From Capsicum annuum (lineage: Eukaryota > Streptophyta > Magnoliopsida > Solanales > Solanaceae): a stretch of 64,000 nt of DNA. The notes under the pieces were generated by a model. The model was not told the origin of the DNA, did not search any database, and saw only the letters and a program-made list of their open reading frames with translations. Made by a program: the position numbers and the translations under genes. The stretch spans positions 44,046,023 to 44,110,022 of the forward strand of contig NC_061121.1 of NCBI RefSeq assembly GCF_002878395.1. Reading direction: 5' to 3'. Every line of letters starts with the position of its first letter. The first letter of the stretch is position 1. Positions 36,807 through 46,595 of this stretch are shown piece after piece.

Positions 36807-38315
36807 TGTAACACCCCACATTTTTAAGCTAGAAATTTTACCATCGTTCCTATGTTTGTAAAATTTAATCCCATGATTTATATATGAATACATATTTCAT
36901 GATATTTATACTAGTTTTAATAGTGCTTATGAGGTGAAAAATGTTCATAGAAATTACTTAGAGCAAAATTGAGCTAATAACCCTTGATTCAATCAAGTTT
37001 TTGTATTAGATTCTATAAGGGTCAACTTTGAATGTGTATAATATTTTAAATATATGAAATTTTACACCTCAATACTCACCAACTTATAGATAATTGAATT
37101 ATCTTTTTAATGATACCAATTTCATCTTAATACGATACCCGAGTGGAAAGTTATGGACATGCAAAGAGTTGTGCATCACATGACAAATCACAGAGGGTCA
37201 CTGGAATGGGTGTGTAATTGGACATGTGACACCCACTTAGAGTATTTGCGATTTTGGATGCATCACATGGTGATTGCATAGTGCCAAAAGTGATCTGTTT
37301 TTACTTAAGTCAAGGACGCTGAATTCTTTTCACACCCCCAAACTGTCCCTAATCACTTCAAAATGAAATAAGGGAGTTTTAAACTCATTAACTCCACTCT
37401 CATAACCCAAAACAATCAGTATATGACTCCAAAACTTTTCCTCTCTTCCCAAGAATAAAATTCAAGTGTCATCTCTCAAGAATCAAGAAGTTAAGTTCCA
37501 AATTCAAAGATCTCTCCAGGGGATTCTTCCAATCAAGGTCTGTGGAGTTTATGAACACGGAGACTCTATCATCCTTGTTCCCAAAAGTTGTTTTAAAGTT
37601 AAAGAAATATGAATTGAAATTAGGGTTCATACCCAAATTATCTTGTTTTGAGATTATGGATTTATAAAGTGATTGAAGTATTAAAGTACATATTTGTTCT
37701 TATTTATTTATGTCATGACATGAAGAATTCTCTTTTATGATTTGAATACCATGAGTATGATTTGGGACACTGATTAAAGATTTTCAATTGAGTTTTAAGC
37801 ATGATATTTTGTTACAAGCAATATGAAATAAAGCATGAGATTTAAAGGCTTTAAGTGCTTCAAGATTACGCATGCTCATATTTTGATTTATAAGATTTAT
37901 ATTGTGATTACGATTTCATTATCTTGATTGAAATTATTGAAGTATTTTAAGAAGATTATTGAGCATGAAGTTTTTTATGAATTTCTAAGAATTTAAGCAT
38001 ATACTATAAATCCTAAGTACAAGTTTGGAGATTTCAAGAAGATTATACTCTTAAGCTCCTTTGATAAGTCTTTACCAATATTTAAAGCAACGATTGATCT
38101 TTTGATTTTAAGATAATATATGAAATCCCCAATTGTTTATCCTGATTATGATTTAGTGAAAGAGAAGACGAAATGATTTCATTCTATAAACCCTTATGCT
38201 ATTTTAAGTGGATTTCCTAAAGTATGAGCATATAAGTAATATGAGAGTAGTATTTAGCACCAATTTGGGTATTAGTCCGAGGTCACATGCCCTAGAACTA
38301 CGTTCCACTATATTT
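36807..38315 (+). mobile_element. Element A 3' LTR, truncated
   Basis: It matches 348 to ~1885 from TGTAACACCCCA to GAGGTCACATGCCC(T/C)AGAACTA. The right ~850 bp of the LTR are missing and AT-rich unrelated sequence follows. The shared block is at about 37089-37156, and the donor-like site reads CAAGGTCTGTGG (37535-37546). A 64-residue frame crossing the broken end (38208-38402) is not a gene. Confidence 0.8.
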
Positions 38316-40480
38316 AATAGAAAAGATAAGAAAAACATTATTTTCAAACTGTTAATGTTAAAAATAAGAAAAATATATTGGAAAAATATTCAAGAATCCT
38401 AAGCATCAAGAAAATAATGTTTATGAAAAATAAGATCCAAAATTGGGTGTTAACAAATGTCACTCAAAGCCTCTTTAAAATCAAACCTTAAGGATGACAC
38501 CCCAGAACTTCTTTATCATAAGGCTGCAAGACAACTACTTCCACACTAAATTTAGAAAAGGCTAGTTCTACTTTCGCCAGGTATGAAATTAGATATCTCC
38601 AAACCTCTTTCTTGTCAAGCAGTAAGGAAAGGATACACCAAATTGTTCAAACCCAATCATGTGGACCTTCTTGGTATAATATTGAGACCATTTTCATAAC
38701 CTGCAAAAAAAAAAAAGAAGACATATCCATAATGTTGACTGCATAAAGCTTCTTGATTCTACGCGAATAATGCCACTATGTGAAACTTCAGTCTAGCAGT
38801 ACGTGCTGCCACTAATAAGAAAAAAGTTAAATTTGATATGATGGACTACATAATTCCATGACGCTTCAAATTGTCATGGCAAACATTTTGCTCTACGTTC
38901 AATAGATGTGGTGGATATTGATGTCAATTATGCCAAATCATGAACCCTTCTCCAATTTTGGCGTTGAACAGAAGCCTCAAGTAATACAAGCAAAATAGTT
39001 TTGCGGATATCAATATGTGGTTCTTAGGTTATCTTTCGATTCGCCTTATAATCAGCCAAAAAAGAGAACCCAATGATGATAAAGCACACATGATGTTAAC
39101 TGAAAGGAGATTCTTGGAGCTATACGATTGATGCTAATTGCACGAGGCTTCAGTTCAACATGAAGGATGGTAGTTACGCCAATGTGATGAGGCCTCAAGC
39201 TATGATACAAGTCAAATTGCCTCCGGACCTTTGGATGAGATCAAACACCTCGAGCATCATAAGTATCTCATCCAAAGGTCCGAAAGAAATTTGACTTGTA
39301 TCAAGCTAAAACCTACCAAAGAAATTAAATTAAAAGGTAAATCTGACAAAGAAAAAAGGAGTATCAGAAGGTTTAAACAGCGAATTCAAAAAATTATCAG
39401 AGAAAATACATAAGCTTTCTGATGGTGGTTTTCACGTATGATGTATCTCTATGAGTCTATTTTCCAAAGTTGTAAGCTGCTCAAAATTTTGATACTGCTA
39501 AGTGGAGATACAAAATTTATCATGATGCTACACAATGCTGATAAAACTAGCGAACCAAGATTTGAAGATTGGTTTCGGAGAAATAGCAGGGACGATGATG
39601 GTGCAATCTGATTGTGATTCCAAATAAGATGTATATTTGCAAGTCTCTTTTTACATGCAAAAAAGCACTCTTGGTTTCAATATTTCTAAGTCTAGATATG
39701 AGAATTTTTGTGAGGCTACACAAAACATGAAAAAGCGATGAACCAGAACTAAAAGTTCAATTTTAGAAGGATACCTAACCAGATCTAGAAAAAATATGAG
39801 CGTGATTATCACATATAACGTAGCTTCATGAGTCTACTTTCCTTCACCATAAGCCGTTCATTATTTAGGCAGTCCCACAAAGCATTATTAATTTTTTCCA
39901 CAAACGCTTCAAGCTCCCTGAAAATTCAGTCGTGAAAAAAGGAAAAAAGAGAAGAAGCACGTGAGTCGTATTGCTTCTCAAACTGAATTACAATGACCTA
40001 ATGAGGTGATGATTCCCTTTTAGAGACTTTGAAGGTCTCCGATTTATTTTCGATGAGGAATTTGCTGAACAATCTATTTTCAAAAAGGACTAGGCTGTCC
40101 AATGTCAAAAATAAGTCAAATTCCTAATCCTCTTTGAAGTGTGATAACATCATTATTCAATCCTATTGAAATTTGATATAAGACTAATGCTCAGATCCTA
40201 CATGATTTTGATATATTTAGTTTTAAATGGGATTTGTACCCCTAATAAAGGGAGTCACATTATTCTACTTGAATTATTTTGACTTGGAGTCGGGTTTTGA
40301 AAAAATGCTCAAGTCTTCTGAAAAAAGAAGAGCCTTTGGTTTGTATTAATTGGTTGGCTTTAACGCGTCAATGAGGAAATTGCGACATACTTGAAGAGTT
40401 TGACTATATTTTCTTCTCGTCAAATGACAAAAAAAAAATTCATCTCGTTTTAATAAATTTACACTCCAACAAGACTTGAA
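38316..40480 (+). repeat. Non-coding repeat, possibly the 3' spacer of a Tat-type element
   Basis: No frame longer than 65 codons and no domain. Loosely repeated phrases recur, for example ATGAGTCTATTTTCCAAAGTTGTAAGC (39450-39476) and ATGAGTCTACTTTCCTTCACCATAAGC (39829-39855). The region ends in the purine run GAAGTAGGGGGCA (40478-40490) before an LTR-like stretch. Long non-coding 3' spacers with degenerate sub-repeats are known in Tat/Ogre-type gypsy elements; the assignment here is inference. Confidence 0.35.
39198..39307. repeat. Long imperfect inverted repeat (hairpin)
   Basis: Arms of about 43 nt at 39198-39241 and 39265-39307 are separated by a 23-nt loop. Over the central 38 nt (GATACAAGTCAAATTG..TCATCCAAAGG on the opposite strand) only about three positions differ. 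A 60-residue frame begins within it but shows no domain. An RNA copy would form a strong stem. Confidence 0.8.
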
Positions 40481-41235
40481 GTAGGGGGCATCAGTAGAAA
40501 TATAAGCAAATATGGATTCAATTCAAATATTAATTTGATCCAATAAATTTTGAGTTAAAATCAGTCTTGGCTTTACAAGGTTAATAAGTCCATTAAATTC
40601 AACTCCAGGTCCATCTTGAAGCCCAAACTCATGTCACGTGCTAAGTGAGGTGGCATCCCAATCAGATTAAAGACCAAAGATAAGGATAAACATTCAAAGG
40701 ATATGGCAACCAAGTCAAGTTCAACAACAATATTCACCAGGTGTCTCAAATGACATATTTTTGGCCAATTACAAGCAACCTTATCACACAACATTTGCAA
40801 TAAGCTTGATAACTCAATGAAATAATCAGAATGAGGCATAAGAGGTTATTTACACTTGGAAGGCCTACCCTCTACAACTATAAATAGTAGGGTTACATAA
40901 TTTTTTAAGGTTATTTTGCAAGCATTGAAGAAAAAAATCTTCATTCACAACTCTTCAAAGAATTGACCAACAGAGTTCTGCTCGGAGATCAATTCGATAA
41001 GATGAAGTGATGTCCGACATTCCTGGAGATCCAAACGTATTTCTAGGAGGTTCAAATTATCCTATATTCGAGAAACACGTTACGAAAGACCCTCGAATCA
41101 CGAGAAAGCTTAAGAGAGAAGAATCAAGAGAATAATTGAATTGTACTCACAACATGCACTTTACTAAAATTATTTATCTTTTATTTATTTTTGCTTGCAG
41201 TTAATTTTCAGCACTACAAAATTTTTTTGAAAACA
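40481..41235 (+). mobile_element. LTR-like sequence with promoter, possibly Tat-type gypsy
   Basis: It follows a purine tract. CTATAAATAG at 40878-40887 is a good TATA box, followed by a 5'-UTR-like stretch (GAAGAAAAAAATCTTCATTC, CTCTTCAAAG) and a T-rich region around 41165-41200. The layout resembles LTRs of Tat-clade elements with a short transcribed R region. No partner LTR lies in the window, and the ends are uncertain. Confidence 0.4.
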
Positions 41236-41284
41236 AATGCGTATTTGCAAAATCAGGATGAGAAATTAGTTGATTCAATGATTT

Positions 41285-41473
41285 TTAAACGCACAGAAAT
41301 CTCAACAATGACTTGGAAGGAAGTATTAAGAGGATATCAATTATGATATCATTTGGGATTATGGAATAATCAGTGGTTGGAGTTGCAAGAAATGGAAACA
41401 CGGTGAAGCAGAATGATGTTTTGTCAAGTGAGGCAGATCGGACTAGAAGACTAGTGCCAATTGGCAAACACAA
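41285..41473 (-). pseudogene. F-box protein N-terminal fragment
   Basis: The minus-strand 62-residue frame ends with IIPNDIIIDILLILPSKSLLRFLCV. This matches the plant F-box start (LP-D-I-xx-ILL-RLP-KSLLRF-CV) that recruits SKP1 in SCF ubiquitin ligases. It opens with a Thr/Ser/Phe-rich N-terminus of about 36 residues. Similarity stops immediately after CV, where KSW and the rest of the protein (usually 350-400 residues) would follow. The break lies next to the LTR-like region, so the gene was probably truncated by insertion or deletion. Confidence 0.65.
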
Positions 41474-41489
41474 GTCCCGAAAGGGGAAA

Positions 41490-42248
41490 AAAACCTAATA
41501 TTAGAGATGTCAATATGGGTCGGTTAGCAAATCTAGACTAGCTCATACGGATTTTGGAGTTTGATGTGTAAGATCAAGCTCGCCCATTCTTTTGATGAGC
41601 TAGAAAAGAGCAAGTTCAATCCATTACTATGTGGGTTGCAGACTGCAATGGCCAATCCACTTTTTTCAAAATGCTATTTTTTTTAATATTTTATTAATTT
41701 GAAAATGTTGACATAAATATTTTATAAGAAAATATTATATATGATATGACTGCTTTCTAACCAAATGTCAACTCTACAAACAAAATAATCCTAATAATAC
41801 TTATTAAATTTGAGTTCAAGTAAATATTTATTTGTATGACTTCACTCTGGAATCATGTCACAGAAAATGATCTTGTTGGACATAAAATTTTTGGGAAATT
41901 AAATAACCTTTGACATGATATAACTCAAACCAAATAGGGATATTAATAAGTAAAATAGAAAATTGAACAAATAGTGAGTAACAATATAAATGGCTAGATA
42001 TAAATATTAACTTAATTTTGTTCCTTGTGATCAAAATTCCAAAAAACAACAATATTCTACCCATTAAAAGTGAAAATAAATTCTTCAAAAAAAAAAAAAA
42101 AGAGAAAAACTTTCACAGCCCACGGACCGGCCCAATCCACGTTACCCAAGCCCCCCCTCCCCTCCGAGTCACGGGCTTATGCAGGCTAAAATGCCCTGTT
42201 CTTTAGTGGACTCCAAAAATCATAGTCCAGCCCTATAAAATTGCAAGT
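41490..42248. repeat. AT-rich intergenic sequence with a possible hAT-like scrap
   Basis: TTAGAGATGTCAATATGGGTCGG (41501-41523) resembles the end of many plant non-autonomous hAT elements, and CCCACGGACCGGCCCAATCC (42119-42138) resembles the complementary inner part of the other end. The terminal inverted repeat is not complete. An A-run of 15-17 lies at 42086-42103. No gene is seen; 76- and 62-residue frames are in low-complexity sequence. Confidence 0.3.
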
Positions 42249-42452
42249 TTATGCTCTTTCCTCCCCTTTCAATAATCTTTTCATAGCCGTAGTTGTACTA
42301 AGTACCCTTGCAGGGGAATCCACTTCTGGGACATTTTGACGGCCCAAAAGCTTGATCAAATAGTCTATTATGCGGTTATCTACTAATTTCAGCAAATTGG
42401 GCGCTTCAAAATATAATTTTATGGTGATTGAATTCTTACTTACCCCCTCCAT
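42249..42452 (-). other. Unassigned 67-codon open frame
   Basis: The minus-strand frame starts MEGVSKNSITIK and ends LLKGEERA. It has a mixed composition that reads more like protein than most chance frames here, but I recognise no family. A TATA-like CTATAAAATTGC lies at 42233-42244 on the opposite strand. It could be a remnant exon or chance. Confidence 0.2.
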
Positions 42453-42580
42453 TCCTAAATAAGTGGTGTTTTTAGTTTGAGTACACCCCTTAAGAAACTA
42501 CTTATTCCTAGAAAACAAAGATTATTTTTAGTAACTTAGCCTTAATAAATACCTTTACAAAGATGTATTTTTTATTTTTT
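42441..42580. mobile_element. Possible MITE fragment
   Basis: TACCCCCTCCATTCCTAAAT (42443-42462) followed by AAGTGGTGTTTTTAG looks like the start of a Stowaway/mariner-type MITE (TA then CTCCCTCC-like terminus). No matching right terminus is visible within 200 bp, so it is at best partial. Confidence 0.3.
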
Positions 42581-42949
42581 TTTTGGTTAATTTTTCCATC
42601 CGATTCTAATGAGAGTGGATGCCTTTGATTAAAATAAAAAGATTACAAACAAAGGAGGAAGGCCTTTCTGCACCTAATAAGAATAAGATAAACGCTATTC
42701 TATGGTGAAGTAGGATTTCTTATTAGCTCACAAAAAATTTAGGAGGCAGAAGACCTCCACTATACATAGCCCTTAGGGGACATCAAAAGTATAGTCTATA
42801 CATCTCTCTTTCCAAAGAGAAAGAGTTCTTCTTGGTAATCATTCTAAGGGATGCCACACCTATCTTGTTCATGTTAACCTCTCATTTGGTTTCTCTAATG
42901 GAGTGTGATCCATATAATATTATTACTCTACAAGCCTCAATTTGCTAGG

Positions 42950-43325
42950 CGGTTAGCTACTTTACTCCCTTCCTATAGCAATGTGAAAGCACCAATTATC
43001 TAGTTGAAGCTACATGTCATTAATGCTGGCAATCTTGTTCCACAGGTTTCGTGGTATATCAAAATTATTACTGATTCAATCCATCAAAAACTTGGAATCA
43101 ATATCTACTTCTAAGTTCTTGATGTCATCAGGTCATACACCACTGTCAGCCAATTTCCAAAGCATTTATTTCAGCCATGTTATTGGTGAGAATATCTAAG
43201 GCAGCTCCATAAGCTATCTTCATATATGGCCATACTCATATCTACTATGCCACCTCCTCCATTTGGACCTGAATTTCCTTTGGTGCAACCATTTGTATTA
43301 AGTTTGTAAAAATCAGACTTTGGTC
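42950..43325 (-). pseudogene. RNase H domain remnant (LINE/RVT3 type)
   Basis: From 43325 leftwards the minus strand reads KLNTNGCTKGNSGPNGGGGI, then after a frameshift KIAYGAALDILTNNMAEINAL, then LEVDIDSKFLMD. These are the three conserved blocks of the plant RNase H found at the end of non-LTR retrotransposons and related host proteins. The first catalytic Asp (usual NTDG) is Asn here; the Glu of MAE and the Asp of DSK remain. Stops and shifts make it non-coding. The sequence on either side (42580-42950, 43326-43416) has no recognisable feature. Confidence 0.65.
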
Positions 43326-43416
43326 TAGTCCATGCAATAGGAATGGAGATGGTCCTTTTTTTGTTGTTCGTCGAGACATTGTAAAATTTGTCCCATTACG
43401 TAAAAGGATTTATGTT

Positions 43417-43641
43417 TGTTGTTCTGTAGAGAATAAGAAAGGATACGATAGCCAAAACAATATTCAGATTGTATTATTCATTTTGTCTTAAAAAATAAAT
43501 AGATAAAAGACCCATTCTATTTCAACTAGGATACTAAATTACTCCTATTCTATTCTATCTCAACTAAGTGACTGAATTTCAAAAATAAAAATACTAAATT
43601 AAAAAAGAAACAATAACAATAAATATCTCAATACTTCAGCA
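43417..43641 (-). mobile_element. G 3' LTR
   Basis: Plus-strand limits are TGTTGTTCTGTAGAG and CTTCAGCA. On the minus strand it is preceded by the polypurine tract CAAGGAGGAG (43651-43642). Confidence 0.75.
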
Positions 43642-43680
43642 CTCCTCCTTGATATGTTTGCTGTTAACTCCAAGTTGCCT

Positions 43681-44985
43681 TCAAAGAGTTTCAAAGCTGA
43701 ATTTGGGAAGAGCTTTGGTAAATATATCATCTAGTTGTTCCTCCGAAGAATAATGGACAATCTTGATTTCCTTATTTTTCTCAGCTTCTCTAATGGCATA
43801 AAACTTGATGAGGATATTCTTTGTTTTACAATTTTGCCCTTGATTTTTTTTCAATTGTAAGTACTGAGGTGTTATTACACTTGATCTTGGTTGCAACTTG
43901 TGATTCAATTCCAAGATCCTTCCGAATTTTCCTCAACCAAATAGCTTGATTTGCTGTTGTAGGTGCTGCTGCATACTCTGCCTCTGCAGTGAATTGCGCC
44001 ACTATTTCTTGCTTCTTTGAATTCCATGAAAACTCATCAAAACCAAGGAGAAAGTAATGCTCTTCATAACGTCAATATGCCCGGCCCAATCGCTATTAAA
44101 AAAGCCATGAAAAGCACCTTCTTCGGCCGATCTAAACCATGTTTCAAGTTGTACAGTACCTTTTAAGTACCTAAGCACTCTTTTCACAACAATAAAATGA
44201 ATGTCGCTGGCACTTTGCATAAATCTTGAAAGTAAACTTGCAGCATATATTAAATCTGGCCTTGGAGCCATCAAGTAGAAGAGACTTCCAACCAAACTTA
44301 TGTAAAATAAAGCATCACTTTTCGGCTCCATTTTCCTTTGAAATTTTTTATTTCAAAATCAATAATGTAGGAACTAGTTTGCAATTGTGCATTCTGAATT
44401 TTTTCAAAATTCCAAAGCATAATTTGGCTGATTGAGAAAATTTTTAGCCTCTGATTGGTATACTTCCAACCCCAAAAAATAGTTCATCTCTCCCAAGTAT
44501 AACATTTTAAGCTATATCTCCATTATCACTTTTGCTCATCACCTCCTGTAACAAGAAAATCATCAATATATAAAGAAACAATTAATGAGCCATCAATAGG
44601 GAGTGTATTCACATTAAGTGTAACATCATTTTCACTTTTTGGGAAACCTTGGTTCCTTAATTGAGCATCAATTCTACTGTACTAAGCCCTCAGAGCCTGC
44701 TTCAACCCATATGAAGCTTTTTGAAGATTATATACCTTGCCTTCACTTCTTTGAACCACAAAACCTACAGGTTGAGGTAGATAATTCTTCTCTTCGAGAA
44801 AGCCATTCAAGAAGGTAGATTTGACATCTAAATTCTAGATTTTCCACTTCATTTGTGTTGCCAATGCACTCAAAATTCTGATCGTGTCCATCCTTGCAGC
44901 AGGTGAAAAGGTATCCGAGTAATCGACTCCAGGTTGTTGAGAATAACTTTAATGACCTGCCTTGCTTAGTGCTTGTTGATAGATC
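43681..44985 (-). pseudogene. G copia RT C-terminal part and RNase H remnant
   Basis: 44940-44740 is RT (QPGVDYSDTFSPAARMDTIRIL, DVKSTFLNGFLEEKNYLPQP). Near 44690 comes ASYGLKQALRA, and about 44570 SLYIDDFLVTGG with the catalytic YIDD. 44331-44002 gives the RNase H connection (SLVGSLFYLMAPRPDLIYAASLL, RVLRYLKGT). 43914-43681 ends with HYSSEEQLDDIFTKALPKFSFETL, the C-terminal block of copia RNase H. Frames change several times. The N-terminal start of RT continues across F at 49772. Confidence 0.85.
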
Positions 44986-45567
44986 TGCGGGGTTCAGCCC
45001 CATAAATGAATTATTTAAAAATTGCCATGGGCAAAGCTTTTTTCAAAGGAAGTTGGCTACAAATTGGTAAGCAAAGATTTGGTAGTTGGATATTTAATGT
45101 GTTCACTATAAACACTTTGAATCTTCATCATTTAGTGATGTCATGAATGACATCAATGGGGGTAATTCTTGCCTATAAAAGGAGCTTATCATCTCTTTGT
45201 AAAGACACACCAACAAAAAGAGTGAAAGAAAAATAGAGTGAGGCATCATAGAGAGTTTAGTCTGTGAGGAAAAATAAAGAGTGTGAGCGATATTGTAATG
45301 AGCTGAAAAATCAAAATAGAGATTTCTTTTGAGTGTGTAGTAGTAACTTTGAGTATTGTAATTGTGACTACGGTGTAAAATTCCTTACTACAGAGATATT
45401 AGCTGCTCCTCTTGGCCCGTGATTTTTTCCCTTATTGGATTTCCATGTAAAAATCTTGGTGTCATTATCGCTCTTGTTGTTCTTATTGATTAACCGTATT
45501 ACTGTTGTCATACATATTTCTTTTTATAACCGCAATATTATTATCGTGGCTGGGTTTATTCCCAACA
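44986..45567 (+). mobile_element. F 5' LTR with TATA box
   Basis: 582 bp, from TGCGGGGTTCAGCCCC to TTCCCAACA. The TATA box CCTATAAAAGGAGC is at 45172-45185, with a short transcribed region after it. GGGGTTCAGCCCC near the start is a near-palindrome. The LTR start is set by the AGATC duplication, since the 3' copy is truncated. Confidence 0.85.
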
Positions 45568-45581
45568 ACTGGTATCAAATC
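45568..45581 (+). other. F primer-binding site
   Basis: ACTGGTATCAAATC directly after the LTR matches the tRNA-Met primer-binding type used by copia elements. Confidence 0.8.
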
Positions 45582-45649
45582 TCATGTTATGCTCAATCGC
45601 GAAAATAATATTTTGCAGTTAGTGGTACTATACTCCATAAAAATAAAAT

Positions 45650-46575
45650 ATTTGAAGTTAAGTACAAGGTAGAAAAATTTAATGGTGATAGTGGTTTCTC
45701 AACATGGAAGAGGAGGATGAGGGATCTGCTCACGCAAGGCACTAAGTGGAAAATCCAAAAAGCCCAAATCCATGTAACTGGAGAATTGGGAAAAAATGGA
45801 TGAAAAGGCTGCTAGTGCAATCAGGTTGCACTTAACAAATGACGTGGTAAATAACATAATCGACGAAGATAGTGCATGTGGTATTTGGAAAAAGTTACAA
45901 AATCTCTACATGTCCAAAACGTTGACAAAAAAATTGTACCTAAAAAAGCAGTTATACGCCCTACATATGGGTGAAGGTACAAAATTTTTGTCACATTTAA
46001 ATATGCTTAATAGATTGATCACGCAGTTGGCAAACTTCTGTGTGAAGATCAAGAAAGAAGATAAAGCCATCATACTCTTGAACTCATTTCCATCTTCTTA
46101 TGATACTTTGGCAACAACCATTTACATGTTAAGGACTTTATTAAGCTGAAAGATGTCACCTCAGCTCTTTTACTCAACGAGAAGATGAGAAAGAAGCTTG
46201 AAAATCATGGACAGGCTCTCATCACAGAAAGTAGATATAGAAGTCACCAAAGAAGTTCAAGTAGTCATGGTAAAACCAAAGGTCGTCGAAAGTCCAAGGT
46301 CCGATCCAAATCAACAGCCAAAAATTGCTACAATTGCAATCAACCAGGTCACTTCAAAAGAGATTGTCCAAATCTAAAAAGGGTCAAAGGTGAAAGTAGT
46401 GGCCAAAAGAATCAAGACAACACTATTGCCACGGTGCAAAACAATGATGATGTTGTTCTCTTCAAAAATAAGGAAGAGGAATGTATTCACTTTCTAGGGA
46501 CAGAGTCGGAGTGGGTGGTTGACACTACAGTATCTTACCATGCTACACCCGTAAGGGATCTTTTTTGCAAGTAAA
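45650..46575 (+). pseudogene. F copia gag remnant
   Basis: Reading begins near 45658 (KYKVEKFNGDSGFSTWKRRM), shifts, and continues in a 117-residue frame at 45796 (LHLTNDVVNNIIDE, YMSKTLTKKLYLKKQLYAL), the UBN2-type copia gag. A frameshift at about 46140 leads to 46185-46574 with the zinc knuckle CYNCNQPGHFKRDC (46326-46367), complete C-x2-C-x4-H-x4-C. The frame then enters protease: EWVVDTTVSYHATP (about 46509-46550), with one Ala of the usual DTAASYHAT altered. Gag coats the element RNA. Confidence 0.85.
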
Positions 46576-46595
46576 AAGCAGGTGATTTTGGCATT

